Shown in pieces: positions 43,466-52,276 of a DNA stretch of 64,000 nucleotides. This stretch comes from UBA830 sp038146925 (GTDB lineage: Bacteria > Pseudomonadota > Alphaproteobacteria > MPNO01 > UBA830). The notes beneath the pieces are model-generated. The model did not search any database. It was not told the DNA's origin and saw only the letters and a list, made by a program, of their open reading frames with translations. Position 1 is the first letter of the stretch; each line of letters opens with the position of its first letter. The position numbers and the translations under genes were made by a program. Location of the stretch: positions 62,001 to 126,000 of the forward strand of contig JAYQSP010000010.1 in the NCBI GenBank assembly GCA_038146925.1. Direction: 5' to 3'.

Positions 43466-44169
43466 TGGCCGGCACGCTGTACGGCGTCGGCGTCGGCCCC
43501 GGCGATCCCGAGCTGGTGACGCTGAAGGCGCTGCGCATCCTCACATCCGTGCCCGTGCTGGCCTGGCCGGCGCCGGAAGAGGGCCCCAGCCTGGCGCGCG
43601 AAATCGTCGCCGGACATCTGCCCGGCACCCAGCGCGAGATCGCCATCCGCATGCCGTTGCTGCCCGCCCGGTTTCCCGCGGACGACGTGTATGACAGCGC
43701 TGCGGTCGAGATCGGCGCGGCGCTCAGCGCCGGCGACGACGTTGCCGTGATCTGCGAAGGCGATCCGTTCTTCTACGGTTCGTTCATGTATCTGTTCGGA
43801 CGTCTCGCCGCCGATCACGCCATCGAGGTCGTGCCCGGCGTGTCGTCGCTGACCGCCTGCGCCGCCGCGCTGGGATCGCCGCTGTCGGCAAAGAACGATG
43901 TGCTGTCGGTGATCCCCGGCCCGTTGGATGCCGACACCATGGCGCAGCGGCTCGCAGAGGCCGATGCGGCTGCGATCATCAAGGTCGGACGCCATCTCGA
44001 AAAAATTCGCGGCGTGCTGGCCGATCTCGGCCTGTCGGACAATGCCCGCTATATCGAACGCGCCACGATGACGGCGCAGCGCATCGTGCCCCTGGCCGAT
44101 GTCGGAGAAGGCGACGCGCCTTATTTCTCCATGATCCTGGTCCACAAACGGGCCGAGGCGTGGACATGA
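43465..44169 (+). CDS. cobI: Precorrin-2 / cobalt-factor II C20-methyltransferase
   Basis: A 234-residue SAM-dependent tetrapyrrole methylase (CobI/CbiL). Motifs are GTLYGVGVGPGDPELVTLKA, VICEGDPFFYGSFMYL, IEVVPGVSSLTACAAALGSPL and AIIKVGRHLEKI. Coupled by overlap to cobL upstream and to the cbiG-cobJ gene downstream (ATGA). Sequence alone does not decide whether it prefers metal-free precorrin-2 or the cobalt form. Confidence 0.93.
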   Translation: MAGTLYGVGVGPGDPELVTLKALRILTSVPVLAWPAPEEGPSLAREIVAGHLPGTQREIAIRMPLLPARFPADDVYDSAAVEIGAALSAGDDVAVICEGDPFFYGSFMYLFGRLAADHAIEVVPGVSSLTACAAALGSPLSAKNDVLSVIPGPLDADTMAQRLAEADAAAIIKVGRHLEKIRGVLADLGLSDNARYIERATMTAQRIVPLADVGEGDAPYFSMILVHKRAEAWT

Positions 44170-45984
44170 CCGAACCCGCCATTCTTGTGCTCGGTCCCGG
44201 CGGCATGGATACGGCGCGGCGTGCAAAATCGGCTGTTCCCGGCAGCGCGATCCACGGGCTCGCGCGTCGCGTGCCCGACGCGGACGTTGTTTTCGACGAC
44301 ACCGGCGATCATCTGCGCGCGCTGTTCGCCTCCGGCACGCCTGTGATCGGCATCTGCGCCGCCGGGATCCTGATCCGCCTGCTGGCCCCGGCGCTGACAG
44401 ACAAAACGGCGGAGCCCGCGGTGATCGCCGTGGCGGAGGACGGTTCGGCCGTCGTGCCGTTGCTGGGCGGGCATCATGGCGCCAACGATCTGGCGGCCGA
44501 TATTGCGTCGGCGCTTGGCGTGTCGGCCGCCGTCACCACGGCCGGGGACGTGCGCTTCGGGGCGGCGCTCGACAATCCGCCCGCCGGGTGGGCGCTGGCC
44601 AACCCGGACGACATGAAATCCTTCACCGCCGATCTGCTGGCGGGCGAGGCGGTGCGGCTGGACGATACGCTGCCGGCCTTTATCGCCGACACGGACATTC
44701 CCCGCGATCTGGGCGGGGCGCTGCGGATCACCGCGACGCCGTACCGGGGAACCGGCGATGGGCGCCACCTGATCTATCACCCGGCCAGCGTCGCGATCGG
44801 GGTGGGGTGCGAACGCGGCACCGCGCCGGAGGAACTGGCGGAGCTGGTCGATGCGGCGCTGAGGGACGCGAACATTGCCCCTGCCGCGATTGCCGGGGTG
44901 TTTTCCCTCGATCTCAAGGCCGACGAGCCCGCCGTCCACGCGCTGGCGGATAACGTGAACGTACCTGCCCGGTTCTTCGATGCGGCCGCGCTGGAGGCGG
45001 AAACCCCGCGGCTGGAAAATCCGTCCGACATCGTGTTCCGCGAAGTCGGCTGTCATGGCGTGTCGGAAGGCGCGGCGCTGGCGGCGGCCGGGCCGGACGG
45101 CACGCTGATCACCGCCAAGACCAAATCCGCCCGCGCCACCTGCGCGCTGGCCCTCGCCCCGGCTCCCATAGATGCCGCCGAAACCGGCCTGCCGCAGGGG
45201 CGGCTGCTGATCGTCGGCACCGGGCCCGGGCAGCGACGGATGGATGACCGCCGAATCCGAAACGGTTATCGCCGCCGCCACCGATCTGGTCGGCTACACG
45301 CTCTATCTCGATATTCTGGGCGACCGCGCCGACGGCAAGACGCGCCACGATTTCCCGCTGGGCGAGGAAACCGACCGGGTGCGCGCCGCGCTCGACATCG
45401 CCGCGACGGGCAAGACCGTGGCACTGGTGTCGTCCGGCGATCCCGGCATCTATGCCATGGCGACGCTGGCGTTCGAGCTGTTGGAAACCGGCGACCGCGC
45501 CGACTGGCAGCGCCTCGCCATCGAGGTCTGCCCGGGCATTTCGGCGCTGCAGGCGGCGGCCGCGCGGTCCGGCGCGCCGCTGGGACACGATTTCTGCACG
45601 ATCTCGCTGTCCGATCTGCTGACCCCGTGGGACGCCATCGAACGGCGTATCCGCGCCGCCGCGGACGGCGATTTCGTGGTCGCGTTCTACAACCCGGTCT
45701 CGATGCGCCGCACCTGGCAGCTGGCGAAGGCGCGCGACATCCTGCTCGATGCGCGGCCCGGCGCCACGCCGGTGATCCTCGCCCGCAATCTGGGGCGCGA
45801 CGGCGAACAGGTGCGCACGGTCACGCTGGATGCGCTGGACGTCGCCGACGTCGACATGCTCACGGTGGTCCTTGTCGGCTCGTCCGAGACCCGCGCGGTG
45901 GCGCGCGGCGACGGGCGGCACTGGGTCTACACGCCGCGCGGCTACGCCGGCAAAAACACGAACGACAGGGAAAGCACGGGATGA
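44166..45984 (+). pseudogene. cobJ: CbiG-CobJ fusion (cobalt-precorrin-5A hydrolase / C17-methyltransferase), interrupted by a frameshift
   Basis: The first part (about residues 1-345) is CbiG: central domain GTPVIGICAAGILIRLLAP, VVPLLGGHHGANDLA, and the CbiG_C/CobE-like domain SVAIGVGCERGTAPEEL, REVGCHGVSEGAAL, TKSARATCALALA. It continues with LLIVGTGPGQRR, the SAM motif of a CobJ/CbiH domain. The frame then breaks at 45240, and the CobJ sequence goes on one base later from 45241 (WMTAESETVIAAATDLVGYT, LVSSGDPGIYAMATL, DFVVAFYNPVSMRRTW). Removing the A at 45240 restores QRRWMTAES. The corrected fusion has about 605 residues. The ATG at 45244 would give CobJ without its SAM loop, so internal initiation is unlikely to rescue it. 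Confidence 0.88.
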
Positions 45985-46745
45985 CGGTCTGGTTTATCGG
46001 CGCGGGGCCGGGCGATCCCGACCTGCTCACCATCCGCGGACGCGATGTCATCGCCCGCTGTCCGGTCTGTCTCTATGCCGGTTCGCTGGTGCCGGAGGCC
46101 GTGGTCGCCCATGCGCCCGACGGCGCGCTGGTGCTCGACACCGCGCCGATGACGCTGGACGACATTATCGGCCATATCGAAACCGCCCATGCGGCGGGGC
46201 ACGACGTGGCGCGGGTCCATTCCGGCGACCCGTCGCTCTACGGCGCGATCGGCGAACAGATCCGCCGGCTCGACGCGCTCGGCATTGATTTCGAGATCGT
46301 GCCCGGCGTGCCGGCCTATGCCGCCGCCGCCGCGCTGCTGAAACGCGAACTGACCCTGCCCGACGTGGCGCAGACGGTGATCCTGACCCGCACGGCGATG
46401 AAGGCATCGGCGATGCCCAACGCGGAAGACCTCGATACCCTCGGCAAATCAGGCGCGACGCTGGCGATCCATCTGTCGGTGCGTAACCTGAAACATGTCT
46501 GCGAAACCCTGACGCCGCATTACGGCGCGGATTGCCCGGTCGCGGTGGTGTTCCGCGCCAGCTGGCCGGACGAACAGGTGATCGAGGGCACACTGGCCGA
46601 TATCCGCGGACAAGTCCGCGACGCGAAGATCACGCGCACCGCCCTGATCCTGGTCGGCCGCGTGCTGTCGCCGGAGGCGTTCACGGATTCGGCGCTGTAC
46701 GACGCCGATCATGTCCACGTATTGCGGCCGCGGCGGAAGGGGTAG
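45981..46745 (+). CDS. cobM: Precorrin-4 / cobalt-precorrin-4 C11-methyltransferase
   Basis: A 254-residue CobM/CbiF methylase. Motifs are VWFIGAGPGDPDLLTIRGRD, CLYAGSLVPEAVV, VARVHSGDPSLYGAIGEQI, IVPGVPAYAAAAALLKRELTLPD and TRTAMKASAMP. The start overlaps the cobJ stop (ATGA at 45981-45984). It is the last gene of the plus-strand run and converges on cobK, with a short repeat and a deaminase remnant in between. Confidence 0.94.
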   Translation: MTVWFIGAGPGDPDLLTIRGRDVIARCPVCLYAGSLVPEAVVAHAPDGALVLDTAPMTLDDIIGHIETAHAAGHDVARVHSGDPSLYGAIGEQIRRLDALGIDFEIVPGVPAYAAAAALLKRELTLPDVAQTVILTRTAMKASAMPNAEDLDTLGKSGATLAIHLSVRNLKHVCETLTPHYGADCPVAVVFRASWPDEQVIEGTLADIRGQVRDAKITRTALILVGRVLSPEAFTDSALYDADHVHVLRPRRKG

Positions 46746-46747
46746 CA

Positions 46748-46954
46748 TTACATAACAGTCCTCTCCCCCCGCAGGGGCGAGGGGTTCCCGAAGATCTGGC
46801 TACCCGATATCCCCGTTCCGGATCTCCATGTGCCCGGCTGCTGGCGGCGGTTGTGGCCTTCCGAGACCGGCGTATCGCCGTCCGCCAGGCAGGCGCCGAC
46901 CGGCACGCCGCCCTCGTCCGCGCTTTTCTGCGCCTGGGCGAAGGCGCGCGCCAT
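46748..46954 (-). pseudogene. Truncated nucleoside (cytosine) deaminase remnant
   Basis: A 68-codon frame whose first about 40 residues match the N-terminus of cytosine/nucleoside deaminases (MARAFAQAQKSADEGGVPVGACLADGDTPVSEGHNRR, split here as AFAQAQKSADEGG, VPVGACLADGDT, SEGHNRR). After GHNRRQQ (about 46838) the similarity stops. The HAE and PCxxC zinc motifs are absent, and the frame runs into a GC-rich repeat. Only about 230 bases separate cobM and cobK, so a full gene (about 150 codons) cannot fit. It is a fragment left by deletion or insertion. Confidence 0.6.
46759..46784. repeat. Dispersed GC-rich palindrome (copy 2, short)
   Basis: CCTCTCCCCCCGCAGGGGCG followed by AGGGG forms a hairpin related to one end of the repeat at 54745. 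It sits just past the cobM stop and could terminate or stabilise transcripts. It also abuts the broken deaminase fragment. Confidence 0.55.
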
Positions 46955-46974
46955 GTGCGCTGCATCTGTATCCG

Positions 46975-47730
46975 TCAGAAATTCCCTCCCCTGTGCAACG
47001 CCAGCCAGTCCAGCGCGCGGTCGACGTTGTCGACGGCAGCGCCCGGCAGCTGCGGGGGGCGGTCGATCATGACGACCGGGATCGACAGGCTCCGTGCGGC
47101 TTCGATCTTCGCGTAGGTGGCGTCGCCGCCGGCGTTCTTGCTGACCAGAACGTCGATCCCGTGCGTTTTCATCAGGTCGGTTTCGTCCGCCGCCGAAAAG
47201 GGCCCCCGGCCGGTGATGCTGACGGCGTTCGGCAGTGGCGGGGCGTCCAGCGGGTCGACCGTGCGGACCAGGAATTTCATGTCTTCCAGCCCGGCGAACG
47301 CGCCGAGTTCCTGCCGGCCGACCGACAGAAATGCGACCGTACCGAGATCGGGCAGTTTGCGGGCCGCATCGGCGATATCGTCGGCGCGGAGCCAGGTATC
47401 GCCGGCAACCGCTTCCCAGGCCGGGCGCAGCAGGCGCAGGCGTTCCGCGCCGGTCATTTCGCAGGCGTTCTGCGCATTCAGGGAAATCTGTTCGGCGAAA
47501 GGGTGGGTGGCATCGACGACCAGATCGATGTCCCGCGCCAGCATCCAGGCGGACAGCGCCGCCGCGCCGCCGAATCCGCCGGTCCGGACCTCGACATTTT
47601 GCGGCAGGGACGGCGTCTTAGTCCGTCCCGCCAGCGAATAGGTGATGTCGAAATCGGGCGCGGCGGCGTTCGCCAGCGCCACCGCTTCCGCCGTGCCGCC
47701 CAGCACCAGCACGCGCGGCCGGTCAGCCAT
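46975..47730 (-). CDS. cobK: Precorrin-6A / cobalt-precorrin-6A reductase
   Basis: A 251-residue NAD(P)H-dependent reductase (CobK/CbiJ). Motifs are VLVLGGTAEAVALANAA, VVDATHPFAEQISLNAQNACE, FLSVGRQELGAF, FLVRTVDPLD and the C-terminal VLVSKNAGGDATYAKIEAARSL, PVVMIDRPP. ATG 47730 overlaps the cbiD stop by eight bases. It converges on cobM. Confidence 0.94.
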   Translation of the reverse strand: MADRPRVLVLGGTAEAVALANAAAPDFDITYSLAGRTKTPSLPQNVEVRTGGFGGAAALSAWMLARDIDLVVDATHPFAEQISLNAQNACEMTGAERLRLLRPAWEAVAGDTWLRADDIADAARKLPDLGTVAFLSVGRQELGAFAGLEDMKFLVRTVDPLDAPPLPNAVSITGRGPFSAADETDLMKTHGIDVLVSKNAGGDATYAKIEAARSLSIPVVMIDRPPQLPGAAVDNVDRALDWLALHRGGNF

Positions 47731-48814
47731 CGGACCGTCCTGCCAGACTGCCCTGCCGGTTGAAGATCAGCACGCGGATAACCGATCCCGTGTCGCCGAC
47801 CGTGTCCCGCGCCACGTCGCGGGCGCGGCGGGCGATTTCGTCGGCGAGCGGCAATTCCGCCGCGCCGCCGAGCGCCAGCGCTTCCGCCGCCGTGTTGGCG
47901 TTACGGATGCCGGATTGCGTGTCGTCGTCCGCGCCGAGCGCCGCCGCCACGCCGGCCAGCCAGCCGAGATCTACCTGGCTGCGCCCGGAGTGGAGATCGA
48001 GGTTGCCCTGCGCCAGCTTGCACAGCTTTGCGAAGCCGCCGCCGATGACCACGTCGGGCACCGGGTGCGCGCGCAGGTATTTCAGCATGCCGCCCGCGAA
48101 ATCGCCCATGTCGATCATGGCGTGTCCGGGCAGGGACAGCAGCGCCTGGGTCTTTTCTTCGGATGTTTTTCCGGTGCAGCCTGCCACCGTCGTTTCGCCG
48201 GCGGCGCGCGCGACGTCGATGCCGCGATGGATGGATTCGATCCATGCCGAACAGGAATAGGGCACCACCACGCCGGTGGTGCCGAGGATGGAAATCCCGC
48301 CGAGGATGCCGAGCCGGGGATTCCAGGTCTTTTCCGCCAGCGCCGCACCGTCCGCGACCGAGACAGTCACGGTCACGTTGCCGTCGCCGCCGTGAGCCGC
48401 TGCTGATTCCGATATGGCTGCTTCGATCATCCTGCGCGGCGCCGGGTTGATGGCCGGTTCGCCCACCGCCAGCGGCAGGCCTTCGCGCGTGACGGTGCCG
48501 ACGCCGTCGCCGGCGTGAAACGCGACGCCCGTGCCGCCGTCCTCTCGCCGCCTCACGTCGACGCGTATCAGCGCGCCATGCGTGACGTCGGGGTCGTCGC
48601 CGGCATCCTTGACGATGGCGGCGTGGGCGGTATCGCCGTCCAGCCCCTCCCGCGCCAGCGCGAAGGCCGGCGTTTCGCCTTTCGGCAATGCAATTTGCAC
48701 AGGATCGGGAAAATCGCCGGTCAGCAGCGCGGTATAGGCGGCCTTCGCCGCCGCCGTCGCGCAGGCGCCCGTGGTCCAGCCGCGGCGCAGTTCTCCTTCG
48801 GGCTTGCGTACCAT
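47723..48814 (-). CDS. cbiD: Cobalt-precorrin-5B C1-methyltransferase
   Basis: A 363-residue CbiD, the C1 methylase of the cobalt-early (anaerobic) pathway. Motifs are LRRGWTTGACATAAAKAAY, the conserved GVGTVTREGLPLAVGEPAINPAPRRMI, NPRLGILGGISILGTTGVVVPYS and GGGFAKLCKLAQG. ATG 48814 (MVRKPEGEL) is preferred over 48838, which would start only six bases from the divergent cobA. Its presence, rather than CobF, is a key indicator of route. Confidence 0.94.
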   Translation of the reverse strand: MVRKPEGELRRGWTTGACATAAAKAAYTALLTGDFPDPVQIALPKGETPAFALAREGLDGDTAHAAIVKDAGDDPDVTHGALIRVDVRRREDGGTGVAFHAGDGVGTVTREGLPLAVGEPAINPAPRRMIEAAISESAAAHGGDGNVTVTVSVADGAALAEKTWNPRLGILGGISILGTTGVVVPYSCSAWIESIHRGIDVARAAGETTVAGCTGKTSEEKTQALLSLPGHAMIDMGDFAGGMLKYLRAHPVPDVVIGGGFAKLCKLAQGNLDLHSGRSQVDLGWLAGVAAALGADDDTQSGIRNANTAAEALALGGAAELPLADEIARRARDVARDTVGDTGSVIRVLIFNRQGSLAGRSDG

Positions 48815-48843
48815 CCAGAGGTTATATGTGCTAATCAAAGACT

Positions 48844-49683
48844 ATGGAAAGACTCACATTTTCGATGCCGCAGCTCGAACCCGGCTGGGTGTGGCTGACC
48901 GGCGCCGGACCCGGCGATCCCGGGCTGCTGACGCTGCATGCGCTCAACGGCATCCGCCAGGCCGACGTCATCGTCCATGACGCGCTGGTCGGCGCGGAGA
49001 CGCTGGCGCAGGCGGCGCCGGGCTGCGAGATCGTCTATGCCGGCAAGCGCGGCGGCAAGCCGTCGCCCAAACAGCCGGATATTTCCGCCCGGCTGGTGCA
49101 GCTCGCGCGCGACGGCAAAAAAGTCCTGCGCCTGAAGGGCGGCGATCCGTTCGTGTTCGGCCGCGGCGGGGAAGAAGCGCTGGCGCTGGTCGCGGCGGGC
49201 ATTCCGTTCCGGGTCATTCCCGGCATTTCGGCGGGCGTCGGCGGGCTGGCCCATGCCGGCATCCCGCTGACCCACCGCGAAACCAATTCCGCCGTCACCT
49301 TCATCACCGGGCACGGCGCGTGGGGCGATATCCCGGACGGGATCGACTGGCAGGCCCTCGCGGCCGGTTCGCCGGTTCTGGTGATCTACATGGCGATCAA
49401 GCATCTTGCGACCATCCGTCAGCGCCTGTTCGACGGCGGCCGCCACCCGGACGAAGCGGTTGCCGTTGTCTCCAAGGCGACGCTCGACGACGAGGCGGTG
49501 CTGGAAACCACGCTCGGCCGTTGCGTCGAGGACGTGGCCACGTCCGATATCGAACCGCCGGCCATGGTCGTCGTCGGCGAGGTCGTGCGCCTGCGCGCCG
49601 GTCTCGACTGGGTGGGCGCGCTCGGCGGCAGGATGCTGGCCGCCGACCCGCTCGGCACGCGAACCGTCCGTAATACCGGTTAA
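48844..49683 (+). CDS. cobA: Uroporphyrinogen-III C-methyltransferase
   Basis: A 279-residue SUMT that converts uroporphyrinogen III to precorrin-2, the branch point to corrins and sirohaem. Motifs are VWLTGAGPGDPGLLTLHAL, YAGKRGGKPSPKQPDI, VLRLKGGDPFVFGRGGEEALAL, GISAGVGGLAHAGIPLTHRE and YMAIKHLATI. It lacks CysG-type dehydrogenase/chelatase domains. No clear ribosome-binding site precedes ATG 48844, only 29 bases from the divergent cbiD start, so it may be leaderless. Confidence 0.94.
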   Translation: MERLTFSMPQLEPGWVWLTGAGPGDPGLLTLHALNGIRQADVIVHDALVGAETLAQAAPGCEIVYAGKRGGKPSPKQPDISARLVQLARDGKKVLRLKGGDPFVFGRGGEEALALVAAGIPFRVIPGISAGVGGLAHAGIPLTHRETNSAVTFITGHGAWGDIPDGIDWQALAAGSPVLVIYMAIKHLATIRQRLFDGGRHPDEAVAVVSKATLDDEAVLETTLGRCVEDVATSDIEPPAMVVVGEVVRLRAGLDWVGALGGRMLAADPLGTRTVRNTG

Positions 49684-49689
49684 GGGCCG

Positions 49690-51006
49690 ATGCACGGCGC
49701 CGTTATCGCCGCGCCGTCGTCGGGCAGCGGCAAGACGACCATCACCCTCGGCCTGCTGCGCCATTTCGCGCGCAGCAACGTGCCGGTGTCGTCCTTCAAG
49801 GTCGGGCCGGACTATATCGATCCCGGGTTTCACACCGCCGCCAGCGGGCGGCACTGCCTGAACATCGACGGCTGGGCCATGCGGCCCGACACGGTCGCCA
49901 AGCTGTTCGGCCAGGTCGCGGCCTATGCTGAGGTTGTGCTCGGCGAGGGGGTGATGGGGCTGTTCGACGGCGCGAAAGGTGCGTCGGGCGCGGCGTCCGG
50001 ATCGACCGCCGACGTGGCCGCGACGCTCGGTCTGCCGGTCATTCTGGTGGTCGACGCGGGCGCGCAGGCGCAGAGCGCGGCGGCCACGGTACACGGCTTT
50101 GCCAGCTTCCGCGACGACGTCACCGTCGCGGGCGTGATCTTCAACCGGGTCGGCAGCGCCCGTCACGCCGACATGCTGAAAGATGCCGCCGCGCCGCTCG
50201 ATATTCCAGTCCTCGGCTGCGTGCCGCGGACGCCGGACATCGCGGTGCCCGACCGTCATCTCGGCCTGGTGCAGGCGAGCGAAATGGCGGCGCTGGAAAA
50301 TTTCCTCGACGCCGCCGCCGATCTCGTCGCGTCGCATGTCGACATACAGGCATTGCGCGATCTGCTGGCGCCGGTCGGTCCCCGTCCCGGCGGCGTGCCG
50401 CCGCAGCCGGTGCCGCCCATCGGGTCGCGTATCGCGGTGGCGTCCGACGAGGCGTTTCAGTTCCACTACCGCCACGTGCTCGACGGCTGGCGCGCGGCGG
50501 ATGCCGCGCTGGTTCCGTTTTCGCCGCTGGCCGACGAAGCGCCCGATGCGGCGGCCGATGCCGTGTATCTGCCGGGCGGGTATCCCGAACTGCATGCCGG
50601 CACGTTGGCCGGTGCGGGGAACTTTCTTGCCGGCCTGAACGTGGCGGCGGACCGGGGCGCGGTCGTCTACGGCGAATGCGGCGGATTCATGGTCCTTGGG
50701 GAAACGCTGACCGATGCCGACGGGTGCGCGCACGCGATGGCCGGGCTGCTGCCGCTGGAGACCAGCTTCGCCGACCGCAAACTGCATCTGGGATACCGCG
50801 ATGCGACGCTGATCGAGGAGACCCCGCTGGGGTCCGCTGGCACCGCCTACGGCGCGCACGAATTCCACTATGCCAGCATCGTGGCGGAAGGCGAGGCCGA
50901 CCGCCTGTTCGCTGCATCCGACGCCACGGGTACCGATCTCGGCGCGGCGGGGCTGCGGCGGGGCAATGTGATGGGATCGTTCATTCACCTGATAGACCGG
51001 CGATAA
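49690..51006 (+). CDS. cobB: Cobyrinate / hydrogenobyrinate a,c-diamide synthase
   Basis: A 438-residue glutamine-dependent amidotransferase. The N-terminal ATP-binding domain has VIAAPSSGSGKTTITLGLL and VGPDYIDPGFHTAASGRHCLNID. The glutaminase domain has VYGECGGFMVLGETL (nucleophile Cys) and TAYGAHEFHYA, ending VMGSFIHLIDR. It starts six bases after cobA. Confidence 0.95.
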   Translation: MHGAVIAAPSSGSGKTTITLGLLRHFARSNVPVSSFKVGPDYIDPGFHTAASGRHCLNIDGWAMRPDTVAKLFGQVAAYAEVVLGEGVMGLFDGAKGASGAASGSTADVAATLGLPVILVVDAGAQAQSAAATVHGFASFRDDVTVAGVIFNRVGSARHADMLKDAAAPLDIPVLGCVPRTPDIAVPDRHLGLVQASEMAALENFLDAAADLVASHVDIQALRDLLAPVGPRPGGVPPQPVPPIGSRIAVASDEAFQFHYRHVLDGWRAADAALVPFSPLADEAPDAAADAVYLPGGYPELHAGTLAGAGNFLAGLNVAADRGAVVYGECGGFMVLGETLTDADGCAHAMAGLLPLETSFADRKLHLGYRDATLIEETPLGSAGTAYGAHEFHYASIVAEGEADRLFAASDATGTDLGAAGLRRGNVMGSFIHLIDRR

Positions 51007-51055
51007 ACCCGTCCACAGGTTTGACTCGCTATCCCGCGCTCTCCATAAGAATTCG

Positions 51056-51247
51056 ATGATCGAGGTGATGATAGAACGCTGGTCGCAGCGCGACGGGTCG
51101 ACCGACTGGCTGTGGTCGATCTGGCTGGACGGCGAACGCAGGCATATGGGCGGGGCGCAGGCGGATGCCGAGGCGGCCGAAATGGAAGCCCGCGCCGCCT
51201 GCCGGCAGTTGTTCGGCAAATCGCCCGACGACATAACCATTCTATAA
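51056..51247 (+). CDS. Small hypothetical protein
   Basis: A 63-residue acidic protein (MIEVMIERWSQRDGSTDWLW, IWLDGERRHMGGAQADAEAA...). No signal peptide or membrane helix is seen; the pattern is a short beta-hairpin followed by an amphipathic helix. An internal ATG at 51068 is an alternative start. It lies between cobB and a quinone oxidoreductase, 11 bases upstream of the latter, and may be its operon partner. The function is not recognised. Confidence 0.6.
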   Translation: MIEVMIERWSQRDGSTDWLWSIWLDGERRHMGGAQADAEAAEMEARAACRQLFGKSPDDITIL

Positions 51248-51258
51248 GGGACGTGCTT

Positions 51259-52233
51259 ATGACAAAGGTTGTTCGCATCCACGAATTCGGCGGCTCCGAC
51301 GTGCTCAGCATCGAAGACGATGACATCGGCGCGCCGGGGCCCGGCGAAGTGCTGCTCGACCAGAAGGGCATGGCGCTGCACTACGCCGACACCATGCTGC
51401 GCGAAGGGAAATATTTCCTGAAACCGGAACTGCCCGCGGTGGTCGGGCTCGACGGCGCGGGTGTGGTCGAAGCGGTCGGCGACGGCGTGACGGATTTCAA
51501 ACCCGGCGACACCGCCTGCTACATGTTCAATCTCGGCGCCTATGCCGAAAAACGCGTCATCGCGGCGGATGCCCTGATGCCGGTGCCGGACGGCATCGAT
51601 CCGAAAAACCTTGCCGGCACGTTCCTGCGCGGGATGACGGCGCAGTACCTGCTGCGCCAGACCTATCGCGTGCAAAGCGGCGACACGGTGCTGGTTCACA
51701 CCGCGGCGGGCGGTATGGGTACGCTGCTGTGCCAGTGGGCGAAGGCACTGGGCGCCACCGTCATCGGCACGGTCGGCAGCGACGACAAGAAAGCCGTCGC
51801 CACTGCCAGCGGCGCCGCGCATGTCGTCAATTCGCGGACCGAGGATATCGCGGCGGCCGTGAACGACATTACCGGCGGCGAAGGCGTCGCGGCCGTTTAT
51901 GACGGCATCGGCAAAGACGTGTGGGACGCCAATGTCGCCGCCCTGCGCCCGACCGGGTACCTGGTCAATTACGGGCACATGTCGGGTCCGCTGGATCCCA
52001 TCGATCCGATGCAGCTCAATTCGAAGTCGCTGTTCTTCGCCAAGGTGTCGCTGCCCCATTTCATGCGCACGCCGGAGGCGAAGCGCGCCATGGCCGAAGA
52101 CGTATTCGCCGCCATCGCCGACGGCATTCTCGATATTTCCGTCAGCCGGGAATACAAGCTGGACGATATCGTTCAGGCGCAGGAAGATCTGGTGGCGCGG
52201 AAGACGACGGGATCGGTGATTATCGTGCCGTAA
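51259..52233 (+). CDS. NADPH:quinone oxidoreductase (Qor, MDR family)
   Basis: A 324-residue medium-chain reductase without zinc ligands. Motifs are VRIHEFGGSDVLSIED, GLDGAGVVEAVGDGVTDFKPGD, FLRGMTAQYLLRQTY, the NADPH fold VLVHTAAGGMGTLLCQWAKALGA and VNYGHMSGPLDPIDP. ATG 51259 is just after AAGGGACG; the longer frame to 51112 overlaps the small gene in another phase. It probably reduces quinones or enals. Confidence 0.9.
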   Translation: MTKVVRIHEFGGSDVLSIEDDDIGAPGPGEVLLDQKGMALHYADTMLREGKYFLKPELPAVVGLDGAGVVEAVGDGVTDFKPGDTACYMFNLGAYAEKRVIAADALMPVPDGIDPKNLAGTFLRGMTAQYLLRQTYRVQSGDTVLVHTAAGGMGTLLCQWAKALGATVIGTVGSDDKKAVATASGAAHVVNSRTEDIAAAVNDITGGEGVAAVYDGIGKDVWDANVAALRPTGYLVNYGHMSGPLDPIDPMQLNSKSLFFAKVSLPHFMRTPEAKRAMAEDVFAAIADGILDISVSREYKLDDIVQAQEDLVARKTTGSVIIVP

Positions 52234-52276
52234 TGTCTGTGGACGCGCGCCGGCGCCGCAATCAAGGAGAAAATAT

